5,320 nucleotides of DNA, from contig CAJGCM010000151.1 in assembly GCA_904501765.1 (NCBI GenBank), positions 1 through 5,320 of the forward strand, written 5' to 3'. Position 1 is the stretch's first letter. Each line of letters starts with the position of its first letter. Both the position numbers and the translations under genes were made by a program. Positions 1 to 5,320 of this stretch are shown in pieces. This DNA comes from an uncultured Clostridia bacterium. GTDB lineage: Bacteria > Bacillota > Clostridia > Oscillospirales > CAG-272. The notes beneath the pieces are model-generated. The model saw nothing but the letters and a program-made list of their open reading frames with translations. It did not search any database and was not told the DNA's origin.

Positions 1-2
1 AC

Positions 3-31
3 TTGATTTATATAAAGTTTTATGTTAGAAT
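3..31 (+). promoter_or_regulatory. predicted promoter of mntP (extended -10)
   Basis: TTGATT (3-8) and TAGAAT (26-31) are separated by exactly 17 bases. The -10 is preceded by TGT (23-25), which gives the extended -10 form TGnTAnAAT. Transcription would start near 37-38 and leave a leader of about 100 nt before the ATG at 140. Both hexamers are close to the housekeeping sigma consensus. This is a reading by eye and no start site has been mapped. Confidence 0.6.
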
Positions 32-69
32 ATATGGGCTATGAGGAAAATATAATTCATTAAAGCCGC

Positions 70-77
70 CCTTAAGG
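70..77. promoter_or_regulatory. possible MntR-like operator core
   Basis: CCTTAAGG is a perfect 8-bp palindrome. From memory, the same core occurs in the Bacillus subtilis MntR operator of mntH (TTTGCCTTAAGGAAAC). The flanks here match poorly. It sits about 33-40 bases downstream of the predicted transcription start, a position that suits blocking more than activation. It could also be just part of the leader fold or chance. No MntR gene is in the window. Confidence 0.2.
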
Positions 78-124
78 AGAGCTGGGTTTTCTTGGGGCGC
101 AGCGCTTAAATCAAGGGCTTCGGT

Positions 125-130
125 GAGGTG
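125..130 (+). promoter_or_regulatory. ribosome binding site that decides the mntP start
   Basis: GAGGTG (125-130) lies nine bases before the ATG at 140, a normal spacing. The alternative GTG start at 128 overlaps this element and has no well-spaced Shine-Dalgarno of its own. The ATG at 140 is therefore preferred. Confidence 0.65.
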
Positions 131-139
131 AATTATATT

Positions 140-724
140 ATGGGAATTTTTTTCTTTATTCTGAACAGTCTTGCCCTCGGCGTAGGACTTGCTATGGACG
201 CCTTCTCGGTTGCCTTGGCAGAGGGGGTAAATGCAAAGGGACATCTTTCTGCAAAAAAAGGCTTTATAACTGCCTCGACCTTTGCCCTGTTTCAAGGAAT
301 TATGCCTCTTTTGGGTTGGTTTTTCCTTCATACTGCGGCAAGTTATTTTAAAGCTATTACTCCGTTTATACCCATAATTTCCTCCCTTCTCCTTATAGCT
401 ATCGGTGCTAAAATGATATACGAAGGCATAACGGTAAGAGAAAACAGAAGCTACGGTGAAGAATCCGGCGGAGCAAGGCTTCTGATTTTGGGTCTTGCCA
501 CCTCCCTCGATGCTCTGAGTGCAGGCTTCAGCATAGCTGACCGTAGCGCCTCGGCGGCGCTGACCTCCGCTTTTCTTATATCCTCCGTAACCTTTCTTAT
601 TTGCTTTATCGGAATAAACCTCGGTGAAAAAATTTCCGAAAAGCTCCCCTTTCCTGCCGAAATATTCGGAGGCGGAATTCTCCTTATTTTAGGTGTTCGA
701 GGACTTGTCGAAGCCTTTTTATAA
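140..724 (+). CDS. mntP: MntP-family manganese efflux pump
   Basis: This is a 194-residue integral membrane protein of the MntP (formerly DUF204/YebN) family, which exports Mn2+ from the cytoplasm. The length matches the family (E. coli MntP is 188 residues). Six hydrophobic helices lie near residues 3-24, 42-62, 74-94, 113-132, 140-160 and 173-193. They form two three-helix halves, each carrying the family aspartate motif: AMDAFSVALAEG with D20 in helix 1, and ATSLDALSAGFS with D124 in helix 4. IGAKMIYEG closes the third helix, as is usual. A GTG at 128 would add four residues, but the Shine-Dalgarno favours the ATG at 140. It sits alone behind its own promoter and a folded leader, which suggests metal-responsive control (inference). 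The sporulation protein YtaF is a related family member, but length and motif spacing fit MntP better. Confidence 0.88.
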   Translation: MGIFFFILNSLALGVGLAMDAFSVALAEGVNAKGHLSAKKGFITASTFALFQGIMPLLGWFFLHTAASYFKAITPFIPIISSLLLIAIGAKMIYEGITVRENRSYGEESGGARLLILGLATSLDALSAGFSIADRSASAALTSAFLISSVTFLICFIGINLGEKISEKLPFPAEIFGGGILLILGVRGLVEAFL

Positions 725-772
725 GCTTTATACAAAAATTTTACTTTCTGCGCCAAGTCCTTTAACGTGCAT

Positions 773-801
773 TTGCTAAGGATACGGCTTATCAATAAAA
801 T
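773..801 (+). promoter_or_regulatory. possible weak promoter of the dipeptidase gene
   Basis: TTGCTA (773-778) and TAAAAT (796-801) are 17 bases apart, with 4/6 and 5/6 matches to consensus. Transcription would start near 808, so the transcript would begin at the small hairpin before the gene. I see no convincing terminator after mntP, so read-through from mntP is an alternative. Confidence 0.35.
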
Positions 802-807
802 TCACCT

Positions 808-821
808 TGCCCTGCGGGGCA
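808..821 (+). promoter_or_regulatory. small hairpin just upstream of the dipeptidase ribosome binding site
   Basis: TGCCC (808-812) pairs with GGGCA (817-821) around the loop TGCG. No U-tract follows, so it is not an intrinsic terminator. It ends four bases before the Shine-Dalgarno GGAG (826-829). It may stabilise the 5' end of the message or affect initiation; this is inference. Confidence 0.3.
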
Positions 822-834
822 GAATGGAGCGCTT

Positions 835-1746
835 ATGTTCGTCGCAGACATGCATTGCGACAGCCTCTCGGCTGTAAATGAAAACAACGGTCTTATCAAC
901 GGCTACAACACCTCAAAAAAACACCCGTTTTTGCAATTTTTCCCATCCTTCACACCGAGGGCGGGCAAATCTCTTGCAGAAAGGCGGGGTGTTCTTGCAA
1001 AGCAGATTAACGTTTACCTTTACGAAACAGACAGGCTTGGAATAAAAAGAATAAACAATGTAAAAGAGCTTAACGAGGCGGTTTTGAGCGGAACGAGCTG
1101 TTCTGTTCTGACGCTTGAAGGGGGCGGAGGTCTGCTCGCAGACAGCGAGGAGCTTTTTACCGCTCACAAGCTCGGGCTACGTGTAATGGGCCTTGCCTGG
1201 GACTCAAACGAGCTTGCCGCCGGCGCCCTTGAAGACGACGATTTCGGTCTTACCGATGAGGGTCGTAGAATGCTTCACCGAATGGCGGAGCTTGGAATTG
1301 TGGCTGACGTATCTCACCTTTCGGATATGAGCTTTTACGATTTGTGCGAGGTCTATCCTCTGCCCATTATAGCCACTCATTCGAATTTCAGAGAGGTTTG
1401 CAAAAATCCGAGAAACCTTACAGACGATATGGCTGATATTATAGTAAAGCGCGGAGGGCTTATAGGCATTAACCTCTACCCGAGCTTTTTACGCAGGGAG
1501 GGAGATGCAACGGAGGAAGACATTTTGCGGCATATAGATTACGGTCTTTCGAAATTTGGTGAAAGAGCATTAGCCTTTGGATTTGACATTGACGGCGTTT
1601 CGGGAAAATACCCCCGCGGCATTGACTGCAAAGAATCTATACACGACAGGGTGTGTGAGCTTCTCCTTAAAAATTACCACGCCTCCGTGGTTGATGGCAT
1701 ATCCGGTGGAAACGTTATTGATTTTCTCAGGGGTATACTCGACTGA
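835..1746 (+). CDS. M19 family dipeptidase (membrane dipeptidase homologue)
   Basis: This 303-residue zinc metallopeptidase of family M19 (renal dipeptidase family) should hydrolyse dipeptides in the cytoplasm, since no signal peptide or anchor is visible. The binuclear metal ligands can all be placed by comparison with human DPEP1: H7 and D9 in DMHCDS at the N-terminus, the bridging E95 in LTLEGG, H161 in DVSHLSD, and H182 in ATHSN. R193 in NPRNLTDD matches the substrate-binding arginine, and D251 in GFDIDG matches the catalytic-site aspartate. The stretch LRVMGLAWDSN (115-125) has W122 where DPEP1 has its substrate-binding His152. Many bacterial members carry Trp-Asn there, so substrate preference may differ from the renal enzyme. 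The ATG is preceded by GGAG (826-829) with five-base spacing. The length is close to the usual clostridial size. The physiological substrate cannot be told from the sequence. Confidence 0.9.
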   Translation: MFVADMHCDSLSAVNENNGLINGYNTSKKHPFLQFFPSFTPRAGKSLAERRGVLAKQINVYLYETDRLGIKRINNVKELNEAVLSGTSCSVLTLEGGGGLLADSEELFTAHKLGLRVMGLAWDSNELAAGALEDDDFGLTDEGRRMLHRMAELGIVADVSHLSDMSFYDLCEVYPLPIIATHSNFREVCKNPRNLTDDMADIIVKRGGLIGINLYPSFLRREGDATEEDILRHIDYGLSKFGERALAFGFDIDGVSGKYPRGIDCKESIHDRVCELLLKNYHASVVDGISGGNVIDFLRGILD

Positions 1747-1788
1747 CGGTTGCGCAAATACGAGGTCAGCTCGTAAATAAAGCTTAAT

Positions 1789-1894
1789 AAAACGAAAAAG
1801 AGTAAGTGTGTGAGAATAGTTTGATACGCACCTGCAAAAGCATCTGACTTTTGGGGTTCGTTTCAAATCTCGCGCACTTACTCTTTTTTATTTT
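1789..1894 (+). terminator. very long imperfect hairpin between convergent genes, likely bidirectional terminator
   Basis: Bases 1795-1815 pair with 1868-1888 over 21 positions, two of them U·G on the plus-strand RNA. After a four-base bulge (ATAG, 1816-1819), pairing resumes: 1820-1824 with 1863-1867, 1826-1828 with 1859-1861, 1830-1833 with 1854-1857, and CAAAAG (1835-1840) with CTTTTG (1848-1853). The apex is the seven-base loop CATCTGA. The base extends weakly by AAAA (1789-1792) with TTTT (1891-1894). That makes about 39 core base pairs. U-rich stretches follow the stem in both directions, so it can terminate the dipeptidase message and also the U32 message. The G·U pairs become A·C mismatches on the minus-strand RNA, so the fold is stronger for plus-strand transcripts. 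It could instead be a miniature inverted-repeat element. Confidence 0.7.
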
Positions 1895-1930
1895 CCTTGT
1901 CTTCGATGTCCCGCATAAGGCGGTTTTTCT

Positions 1931-4048
1931 TTACACGGTAGGGGCTCTTCTGCCTACTCTTCTAACAGATTCCGACAGAGGCTCGGCATTGCGATAGGAA
2001 TTCAAATACACCGCCGCTTCCCTACTCCCCTCCGTGGTGAAGATAAAGTGAGAGTGACGGATTTTTGCTGCCGAAAGCTCACTCTTTCTGTCACCCATAT
2101 ATGTAATGGAGGAATTTAATATCAGATTTCTGTGCCCAAATTCACGTAAAATCGGGAACCTTGCACCCTTCCTGTCCGTAAGATATGCGGATCCGCACCT
2201 GTCGCAGCCGAAATTCTCCTTTACAAAGCAACGCTCGGTCAGCATAAGAGGTATTCTTCCGAAGGTTATTACCCCACCCCCTATATCTCTTGCCATGGGA
2301 AGAGTCAGCTCGGGAGAAAGTATAAGGTGGGAAACACCAAGGGTTAGTAAAAGCTCCTTTGCCCACTTGTTTGACACGTTCAGGCGGAAATCGCCAACAG
2401 GGCGAAGACCTGCCTCCTTGCAAAGGCTTACATGAGATACATTCCCTATAAGCGCATATTTTGCTCCAAGCTCTGCTGCGCACTTAAGCATAGCCATAAC
2501 GCCCTCAAGCTCCCTTTCCATAATCACAGGGGGTACGTATACTCCTTCGGCGCATCGAATAGCCACATCCTTCGTGTGACAGTATGACTCAAGAGGCAGG
2601 AATATTATGTCGAACTGCGAGATTACGTCATTGCTTCTTTCTGTAAGCTCCTCGAAGACTCTGGGGTTTAAGAAGAGAGCCGTGTTAAGTTTTTTCGCCT
2701 CGCAGTCACCGCATTCCGCCTTCGGCGGTGTCCTCCACTCGCACTTACCACGCCCGAGAAGCTGCCGAATGGGCTTTTCGAAAAGAAGCTCCAGCGCCTC
2801 TGCTCCGGCTCTTCTTAGTGCGTTTACCTCTCCCGGGGAAAGGTTTACTCCCTCGTCAAGCTCTATTTCTATGTCAGATGCCGAAAAAGGTGTGTTGCCA
2901 AGCTTTGAGAGCCTATCTGCAAGTCCATCCTTATGAAGAGGCGAGCTCTCCGCTCTGCGGCATACCTCCCCCTTGACGCTAACCGACAAAATAACATCCG
3001 AATTTTCTGTCCCGATTCCATCTACACGGGAGATTACGGGAATTTTCAAGGTAAGCTCCGATGGCTGCCCAAGGCGAAAACGCCCAAGGATTTTTACGCC
3101 TCTGCTCTCCGCCTTTATCTTGGTGCTGCCCTTTTCCTTCGTTATCTGTTTGTCCTCTTCACTTCTGACTCCCGTCATAGGAGAGAATTTCTTTCCTGTA
3201 AAATATCCGTCTGTAAATCCGCCTCTGGAAAATACCTCCCGAAGCTCCGATGTCTCGCCCACCGTCGCCCCTCTTGCCTCGTCAAGAAGACGTCTGTATA
3301 TAGAGGTTACCCTATACACGTATTCGGGGGACTTCATTCGCCCCTCTATTTTGAGAGAGGCAACTCCGCAGTCTATAAGCGCCTTTACATGCTTCGCCAG
3401 TGAAAGGTCTGTAAGAGAGATTGGGTATTTATTTCCGTAAGGAAGTCTGCATGGCTGAGCGCATTCTCCCCGATTTCCGCTTCTCCCCCCTACAAGCGAT
3501 GAAAACAGGCACTGACCCGAATGGCAAACGCACAGAGCTCCGTGAACAAACACCTCGCACTCCGGGAGCGCCCTCTCGGTAATCTGCTTTATGTCATTAT
3601 AGGAGCATTCTCTTGCGAGAACGACTCTTGAGCAGCCTATAGAATAGGCAAAATCGGCTCCCGGAGTATTATGTATTCCCATCTGAGTAGATGCATGAAG
3701 CTCAAGGTCGGGCATCCTCCTCCTAAGAAGTGACACCACTCCCAAATCAGCCACAATAAGAGCATCAACCCCTATGGCGTGTAAGAATTCCGCATACTGA
3801 AGAGCCTCGTCAAGCTCCTTGTCATATACGAGGGTATTGAGGGTCACGTAAAGCCTCACTCCGTGCAGGTGGCAATATCTTACCGCCCACCGAAGCTCCT
3901 CATTTTCAAAATTTTTAGCATAGGCTCTTGCGCCAAAGCGCTTTCCGCCCACGTACACTGCGTCAGCTCCCGCCGAAACTGCGGCTATAAGCGACTCTTT
4001 GTCCCCTGCCGGAGCAAGAAGCTCTGGCAGCTTATATTTTCTATTCAA
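1931..4048 (-). CDS. long U32 family protein, RlhA-like (probable RNA hydroxylation; annotated as U32 peptidase)
   Basis: This is a 705-residue cytoplasmic protein. Its N-terminal part (about 1-290) is a U32 core: PELLAPAGDKESL at the start, LHASTQMGIHN (117-126), ARECSYNDIKQI (145-156), the U32 signature from E165 to S184, and SLKIEGRMKSPEYV (231-244). C173, C180, C196 and C200 are the four cysteines conserved in the family. Residues about 310-430 look like the DUF3656 (collagenase-like) insertion, including KLGNTPF and a VNALRRAG helix. The C-terminal part repeats a barrel-like pattern and ends with C607, C615 and C618 in a CDRCG context. Family members TrhP and RlhA hydroxylate tRNA uridine and 23S rRNA C2501 in E. 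coli. The long form with DUF3656 resembles RlhA (653 residues) more than TrhP. Older annotations call the family collagenase or peptidase. The start is TTG with a perfect AGGAGG eight bases away. The precise RNA target is inferred, not shown. Confidence 0.85.
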   Translation of the reverse strand: MNRKYKLPELLAPAGDKESLIAAVSAGADAVYVGGKRFGARAYAKNFENEELRWAVRYCHLHGVRLYVTLNTLVYDKELDEALQYAEFLHAIGVDALIVADLGVVSLLRRRMPDLELHASTQMGIHNTPGADFAYSIGCSRVVLARECSYNDIKQITERALPECEVFVHGALCVCHSGQCLFSSLVGGRSGNRGECAQPCRLPYGNKYPISLTDLSLAKHVKALIDCGVASLKIEGRMKSPEYVYRVTSIYRRLLDEARGATVGETSELREVFSRGGFTDGYFTGKKFSPMTGVRSEEDKQITKEKGSTKIKAESRGVKILGRFRLGQPSELTLKIPVISRVDGIGTENSDVILSVSVKGEVCRRAESSPLHKDGLADRLSKLGNTPFSASDIEIELDEGVNLSPGEVNALRRAGAEALELLFEKPIRQLLGRGKCEWRTPPKAECGDCEAKKLNTALFLNPRVFEELTERSNDVISQFDIIFLPLESYCHTKDVAIRCAEGVYVPPVIMERELEGVMAMLKCAAELGAKYALIGNVSHVSLCKEAGLRPVGDFRLNVSNKWAKELLLTLGVSHLILSPELTLPMARDIGGGVITFGRIPLMLTERCFVKENFGCDRCGSAYLTDRKGARFPILREFGHRNLILNSSITYMGDRKSELSAAKIRHSHFIFTTEGSREAAVYLNSYRNAEPLSESVRRVGRRAPTV

Positions 4049-4056
4049 AACTTCTT

Positions 4057-4062
4057 CCTCCT
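4057..4062 (-). promoter_or_regulatory. perfect Shine-Dalgarno supporting the TTG start of the U32 gene
   Basis: On the minus strand AGGAGG is followed by eight bases (AAGAAGTT) and then TTG at 4048-4046. The protein from that TTG begins MNRKYKLPELLAPAGD, which is where U32 proteins normally begin, so the rare start codon is well supported. Confidence 0.75.
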
Positions 4063-4074
4063 CTGAAAATCTAA

Positions 4075-4080
4075 ATTATA
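4075..4080 (-). promoter_or_regulatory. possible -10 element upstream of the U32 gene
   Basis: The minus strand reads TATAAT at 4080-4075, which would start transcription near 4068. At spacings of 15 to 19 bases I find no good -35 hexamer. The U32 gene may thus have a weak or activator-dependent promoter of its own. The alternative is simple co-transcription with the DUF1667 gene, since no terminator hairpin is visible in the 65 bases between them. Confidence 0.35.
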
Positions 4081-4113
4081 CACTTTCGCTTTCGTAACGT
4101 TTGCCGCCCGGAC

Positions 4114-4470
4114 TTATCTTGAGGGCGCAGTCGCAACAACGTCAACCCCTGTGCCACATACGTTTTCGATAATTACGTCGCCTATTTCAACTCCGTCCTT
4201 TACCATGGCAGAGTTTATTTCCTTCATAACCTTAAATACCAGCTCTTTGGGTACGGCTCCCGCAGTTTTAACGGGTATAACCGAGCCGCATTCGCATCTT
4301 ACGGTGCTGGTCACCACTCTTAACGGGTGGGTACATTCGTTTATTGCGTATTCCTTACCTCTCGGGCATAGATTTCCCGAAACAGAAAGCACCTCTCCGC
4401 CCTCGCCAAGCTCTGCCAAAACAGAACAGCCTCTTGGGCATACGATACAGGTAAGTTCTCTTGTTTTCAT
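4114..4470 (-). CDS. DUF1667 domain protein, cysteine-rich partner of an FAD oxidoreductase
   Basis: This 118-residue soluble protein is full length for DUF1667. It begins with C8-x2-C11-P-R-G-C15 and then has C35-PRGKEYA, C46, R51-V-V-T-S-T-V, PVKTAGAVPKE and the C-terminal IGDVIIENVCGTGVDVVAT. All are typical of the family. The CxxCxxxC plus CPRG pattern suggests binding of an iron-sulphur cluster or zinc, but no function has been proven. In many Firmicutes and Thermotogae, genes of this family follow a glycerol-3-phosphate-dehydrogenase-type flavoprotein and a second FAD oxidoreductase. The same second gene lies directly upstream here, 13 bases away. The ATG is preceded by AAGGGGGT with eight-base spacing. 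Its likely job is electron transfer or assembly in that complex (inference). Extra cysteines C46, C59, C61 and C105 are also present. Confidence 0.88.
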   Translation of the reverse strand: MKTRELTCIVCPRGCSVLAELGEGGEVLSVSGNLCPRGKEYAINECTHPLRVVTSTVRCECGSVIPVKTAGAVPKELVFKVMKEINSAMVKDGVEIGDVIIENVCGTGVDVVATAPSR

Positions 4471-4478
4471 ACAATCTA

Positions 4479-4486
4479 CCCCCTTA
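4479..4486 (-). promoter_or_regulatory. ribosome binding site overlapping the upstream stop codon
   Basis: The minus strand reads TAAGGGGG, in which the TAA stop of the oxidoreductase (4486-4484) runs straight into the GGGGG that serves the DUF1667 start eight bases further on. This arrangement favours translational coupling and fixed stoichiometry of the two proteins. Confidence 0.6.
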
Positions 4487-5320
4487 TTCTATCGCAAGAG
4501 TTATTTTTCCGCCCCGGGCGGACTCAAGCATTTGTGCAGTAAGCTTTATGCTCTCCATCTCACCCGGCGCAAGCTTTTGCTTTTTCTTATCAATAAGCAG
4601 CTTACCGTCAGAATAAACCTTAAGTCTTTTATCTCGGAAAACGTCGCTGACTCTGAAATATACGGTTGTATCCTTTATTTCCGTGATTTTCTGAGGAACT
4701 GTATAACGGACTTTTCCGTCAACCTCAAGGGTTATATCCGTGTCGGAGCATATTTTACCGTTTATAAAAGCAACCGCAGCCTCACCTGCGATACACGCCT
4801 CCTCAGAAACAAAGTCCACAAGGTCGTGAACGTGAAGCACGTTTCCACAAGCAAAAACACCGTCGGCAAGAGTTTCTCTGTTACCCCTTACCACAGCTCC
4901 GTTGGTAATTCTGTCAAGAACAATCCCCGCATCCTTTGTCAGCTCGTTTTCGGGAATAAGTCCGCAGGAGAGCAGAAGAGTATCGCACTCAATATATCTT
5001 TTCGTTTCCTCTATAGGACGTCTGCTTTCGTCAACCGCCGCAACGGTGACCCCCTCAACTCTGTCCTTGCCGTGTATTTCCACAACGGTCGTGCTTAAAT
5101 AAAGCGGTATTCCGAAATCATTCAAGCACTGCTCAATATTTCTTGCAAGACCGCCGGAATAAGGCATAAGCTCACACACGGCCTCTACCTTCGCTCCCTC
5201 GAGAGTCATTCTTCTCGCCATAATGAGTCCTATATCTCCAGAGCCTAAAATAACCACACGGCGCCCGGGCATATAACCCTTCATATTGACGAATTTCTGC
5301 GCTGTTCCCGCAGTGTAAAT
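4484..5320 (-). CDS. NAD(P)/FAD-dependent oxidoreductase, C-terminal part (cut by window edge)
   Basis: The frame is open to the window edge and gives 278 visible residues. The first are IYTAGTAQKFVNMKGYMPG, so the internal ATG at 5284 is not the true start. Residues about 22-45 form the NAD(P)H-binding Rossmann fold (VVILGSGDIGLIMARR). LLLSCGLIPENEL lies at 115-127, and DGVFACGNVLHVHDLVDF (153-170) is the second FAD-contact segment, with GN where many relatives have GD. A β-rich tail of about 95 residues follows. The family is the pyridine nucleotide-disulphide oxidoreductase type that accompanies glycerol-3-phosphate-dehydrogenase-like flavoproteins and DUF1667 proteins. The N-terminal FAD-binding GxGxxG would lie beyond 5320. 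It probably passes electrons between FAD and NAD(P)H with its neighbours. The exact substrate cannot be told from this part. Confidence 0.87.
   Translation of the reverse strand: MYTAGTAQKFVNMKGYMPGRRVVILGSGDIGLIMARRMTLEGAKVEAVCELMPYSGGLARNIEQCLNDFGIPLYLSTTVVEIHGKDRVEGVTVAAVDESRRPIEETKRYIECDTLLLSCGLIPENELTKDAGIVLDRITNGAVVRGNRETLADGVFACGNVLHVHDLVDFVSEEACIAGEAAVAFINGKICSDTDITLEVDGKVRYTVPQKITEIKDTTVYFRVSDVFRDKRLKVYSDGKLLIDKKKQKLAPGEMESIKLTAQMLESARGGKITLAIE

Larger units (their letters stand above)
49..139 (+). promoter_or_regulatory. structured 5' leader of mntP, candidate cis-regulatory RNA
   Basis: Bases 49-59 (AATATAATTCA) are the perfect reverse complement of 129-139 (TGAATTATATT). Inside them, AAGCC (63-67) pairs with GGCTT (116-120). 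Between the two helices lies an asymmetric internal loop, TTA (60-62) opposite CGGTGAGG (121-128), and this loop holds most of the ribosome binding site. The enclosed 68-115 segment has alternative pairings, for example GCCC 68-71 with GGGC 95-98, or GCCCTT 68-73 with AAGGGC 113-118. The second of these competes with the AAGCC/GGCTT helix. The ATG at 140 follows the outer stem directly, so folding could control translation. Manganese exporters are often under manganese riboswitch control, but the conserved GGGGAGUA of the yybP-ykoY class is absent. I therefore call this an unclassified structured leader. Confidence 0.5.

Noticed and set aside
51..56. Second mntP promoter with a perfect TATAAT
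   Set aside because: No -35-like hexamer lies 16-18 bases upstream (28-33 reads GAATAT). The bases are explained as one arm of the inverted repeat.
49..139. Known yybP-ykoY manganese riboswitch
   Set aside because: The conserved GGGGAGUA loop and the 3' GAGACC-type segment are not present, so I did not name the leader as this class.
20..331. Minus-strand open frame over the mntP leader and start
   Set aside because: It covers the predicted promoter, the leader and the first part of mntP in antisense. The lysine- and histidine-rich translation matches no family I know.
1759..1775. Small hairpin TACGAG / CTCGTA just after the dipeptidase stop
   Set aside because: Six base pairs with no U-tract behind it; a chance match is likely.
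1789..1894. Integron attC site
   Set aside because: It is a bulged palindrome of suitable size, but the ends lack the GTTRRRY and RYYYAAC core sites and no integron cassette context exists.
1911..1928. Hairpin CCGC-ATAAG-GCGG followed by TTTTT as a plus-strand terminator
   Set aside because: The stem is only four base pairs, and the long hairpin just upstream already accounts for termination.
2933..3440. Two overlapping plus-strand open frames of about 155 codons
   Set aside because: Both are antisense to the conserved U32 coding region and their translations look like random sequence.
4151..5098. 315-codon open frame on the plus strand
   Set aside because: It lies antisense to the DUF1667 and oxidoreductase genes, shows no recognisable motif, and has no good ribosome binding site. 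It is a shadow of conserved genes.

Overview
The window reads as chromosomal DNA from an anaerobic Firmicute, most likely a gut-type member of the Clostridia (my inference). The grounds are strong AGGAGG-type ribosome binding sites, a TTG start, moderate base composition, and gene families common in that group: an MntP-type transporter, a signal-less M19 dipeptidase, a long U32 protein, and an FAD oxidoreductase followed by a DUF1667 gene. I see no mobile element, CRISPR array, rRNA or tRNA.

Left part (1-1746), plus strand. An extended -10 promoter (3-31) leads into a roughly 100-nt 5' UTR. The far ends of this leader form an 11-bp perfect inverted repeat that brackets the ribosome binding site of mntP, a six-helix manganese exporter. 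After 110 bases comes an M19 (membrane-dipeptidase family) metallopeptidase with its metal ligands intact. It probably has its own weak promoter and a small hairpin just before its ribosome binding site.

Middle (1747-1930). The dipeptidase and the U32 gene converge on a short intergenic region. It is dominated by an unusually long imperfect hairpin (about 1789-1894; 39 core base pairs) with an A-tract before and a U-tract after. It most simply serves as a two-way transcription terminator, but it is far longer than that job needs.

Right part (1931-5320), minus strand. A 705-residue U32 protein of the long, RlhA-like type (U32 core plus DUF3656-like region plus a C-terminal cysteine-containing region) starts at TTG behind a perfect AGGAGG. 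Upstream of it lie a DUF1667 protein and the C-terminal two thirds or so of an NAD(P)/FAD-dependent oxidoreductase, which runs off the right edge. The last two are 13 bases apart and probably translationally coupled. They look like the end of a glycerol-3-phosphate-dehydrogenase-type operon whose other genes would lie beyond base 5320.

The genes themselves belong to known families. The parts I find most worth a second look are non-coding: the structured mntP leader, with an MntR-box-like CCTTAAGG inside it, and the giant intergenic hairpin.
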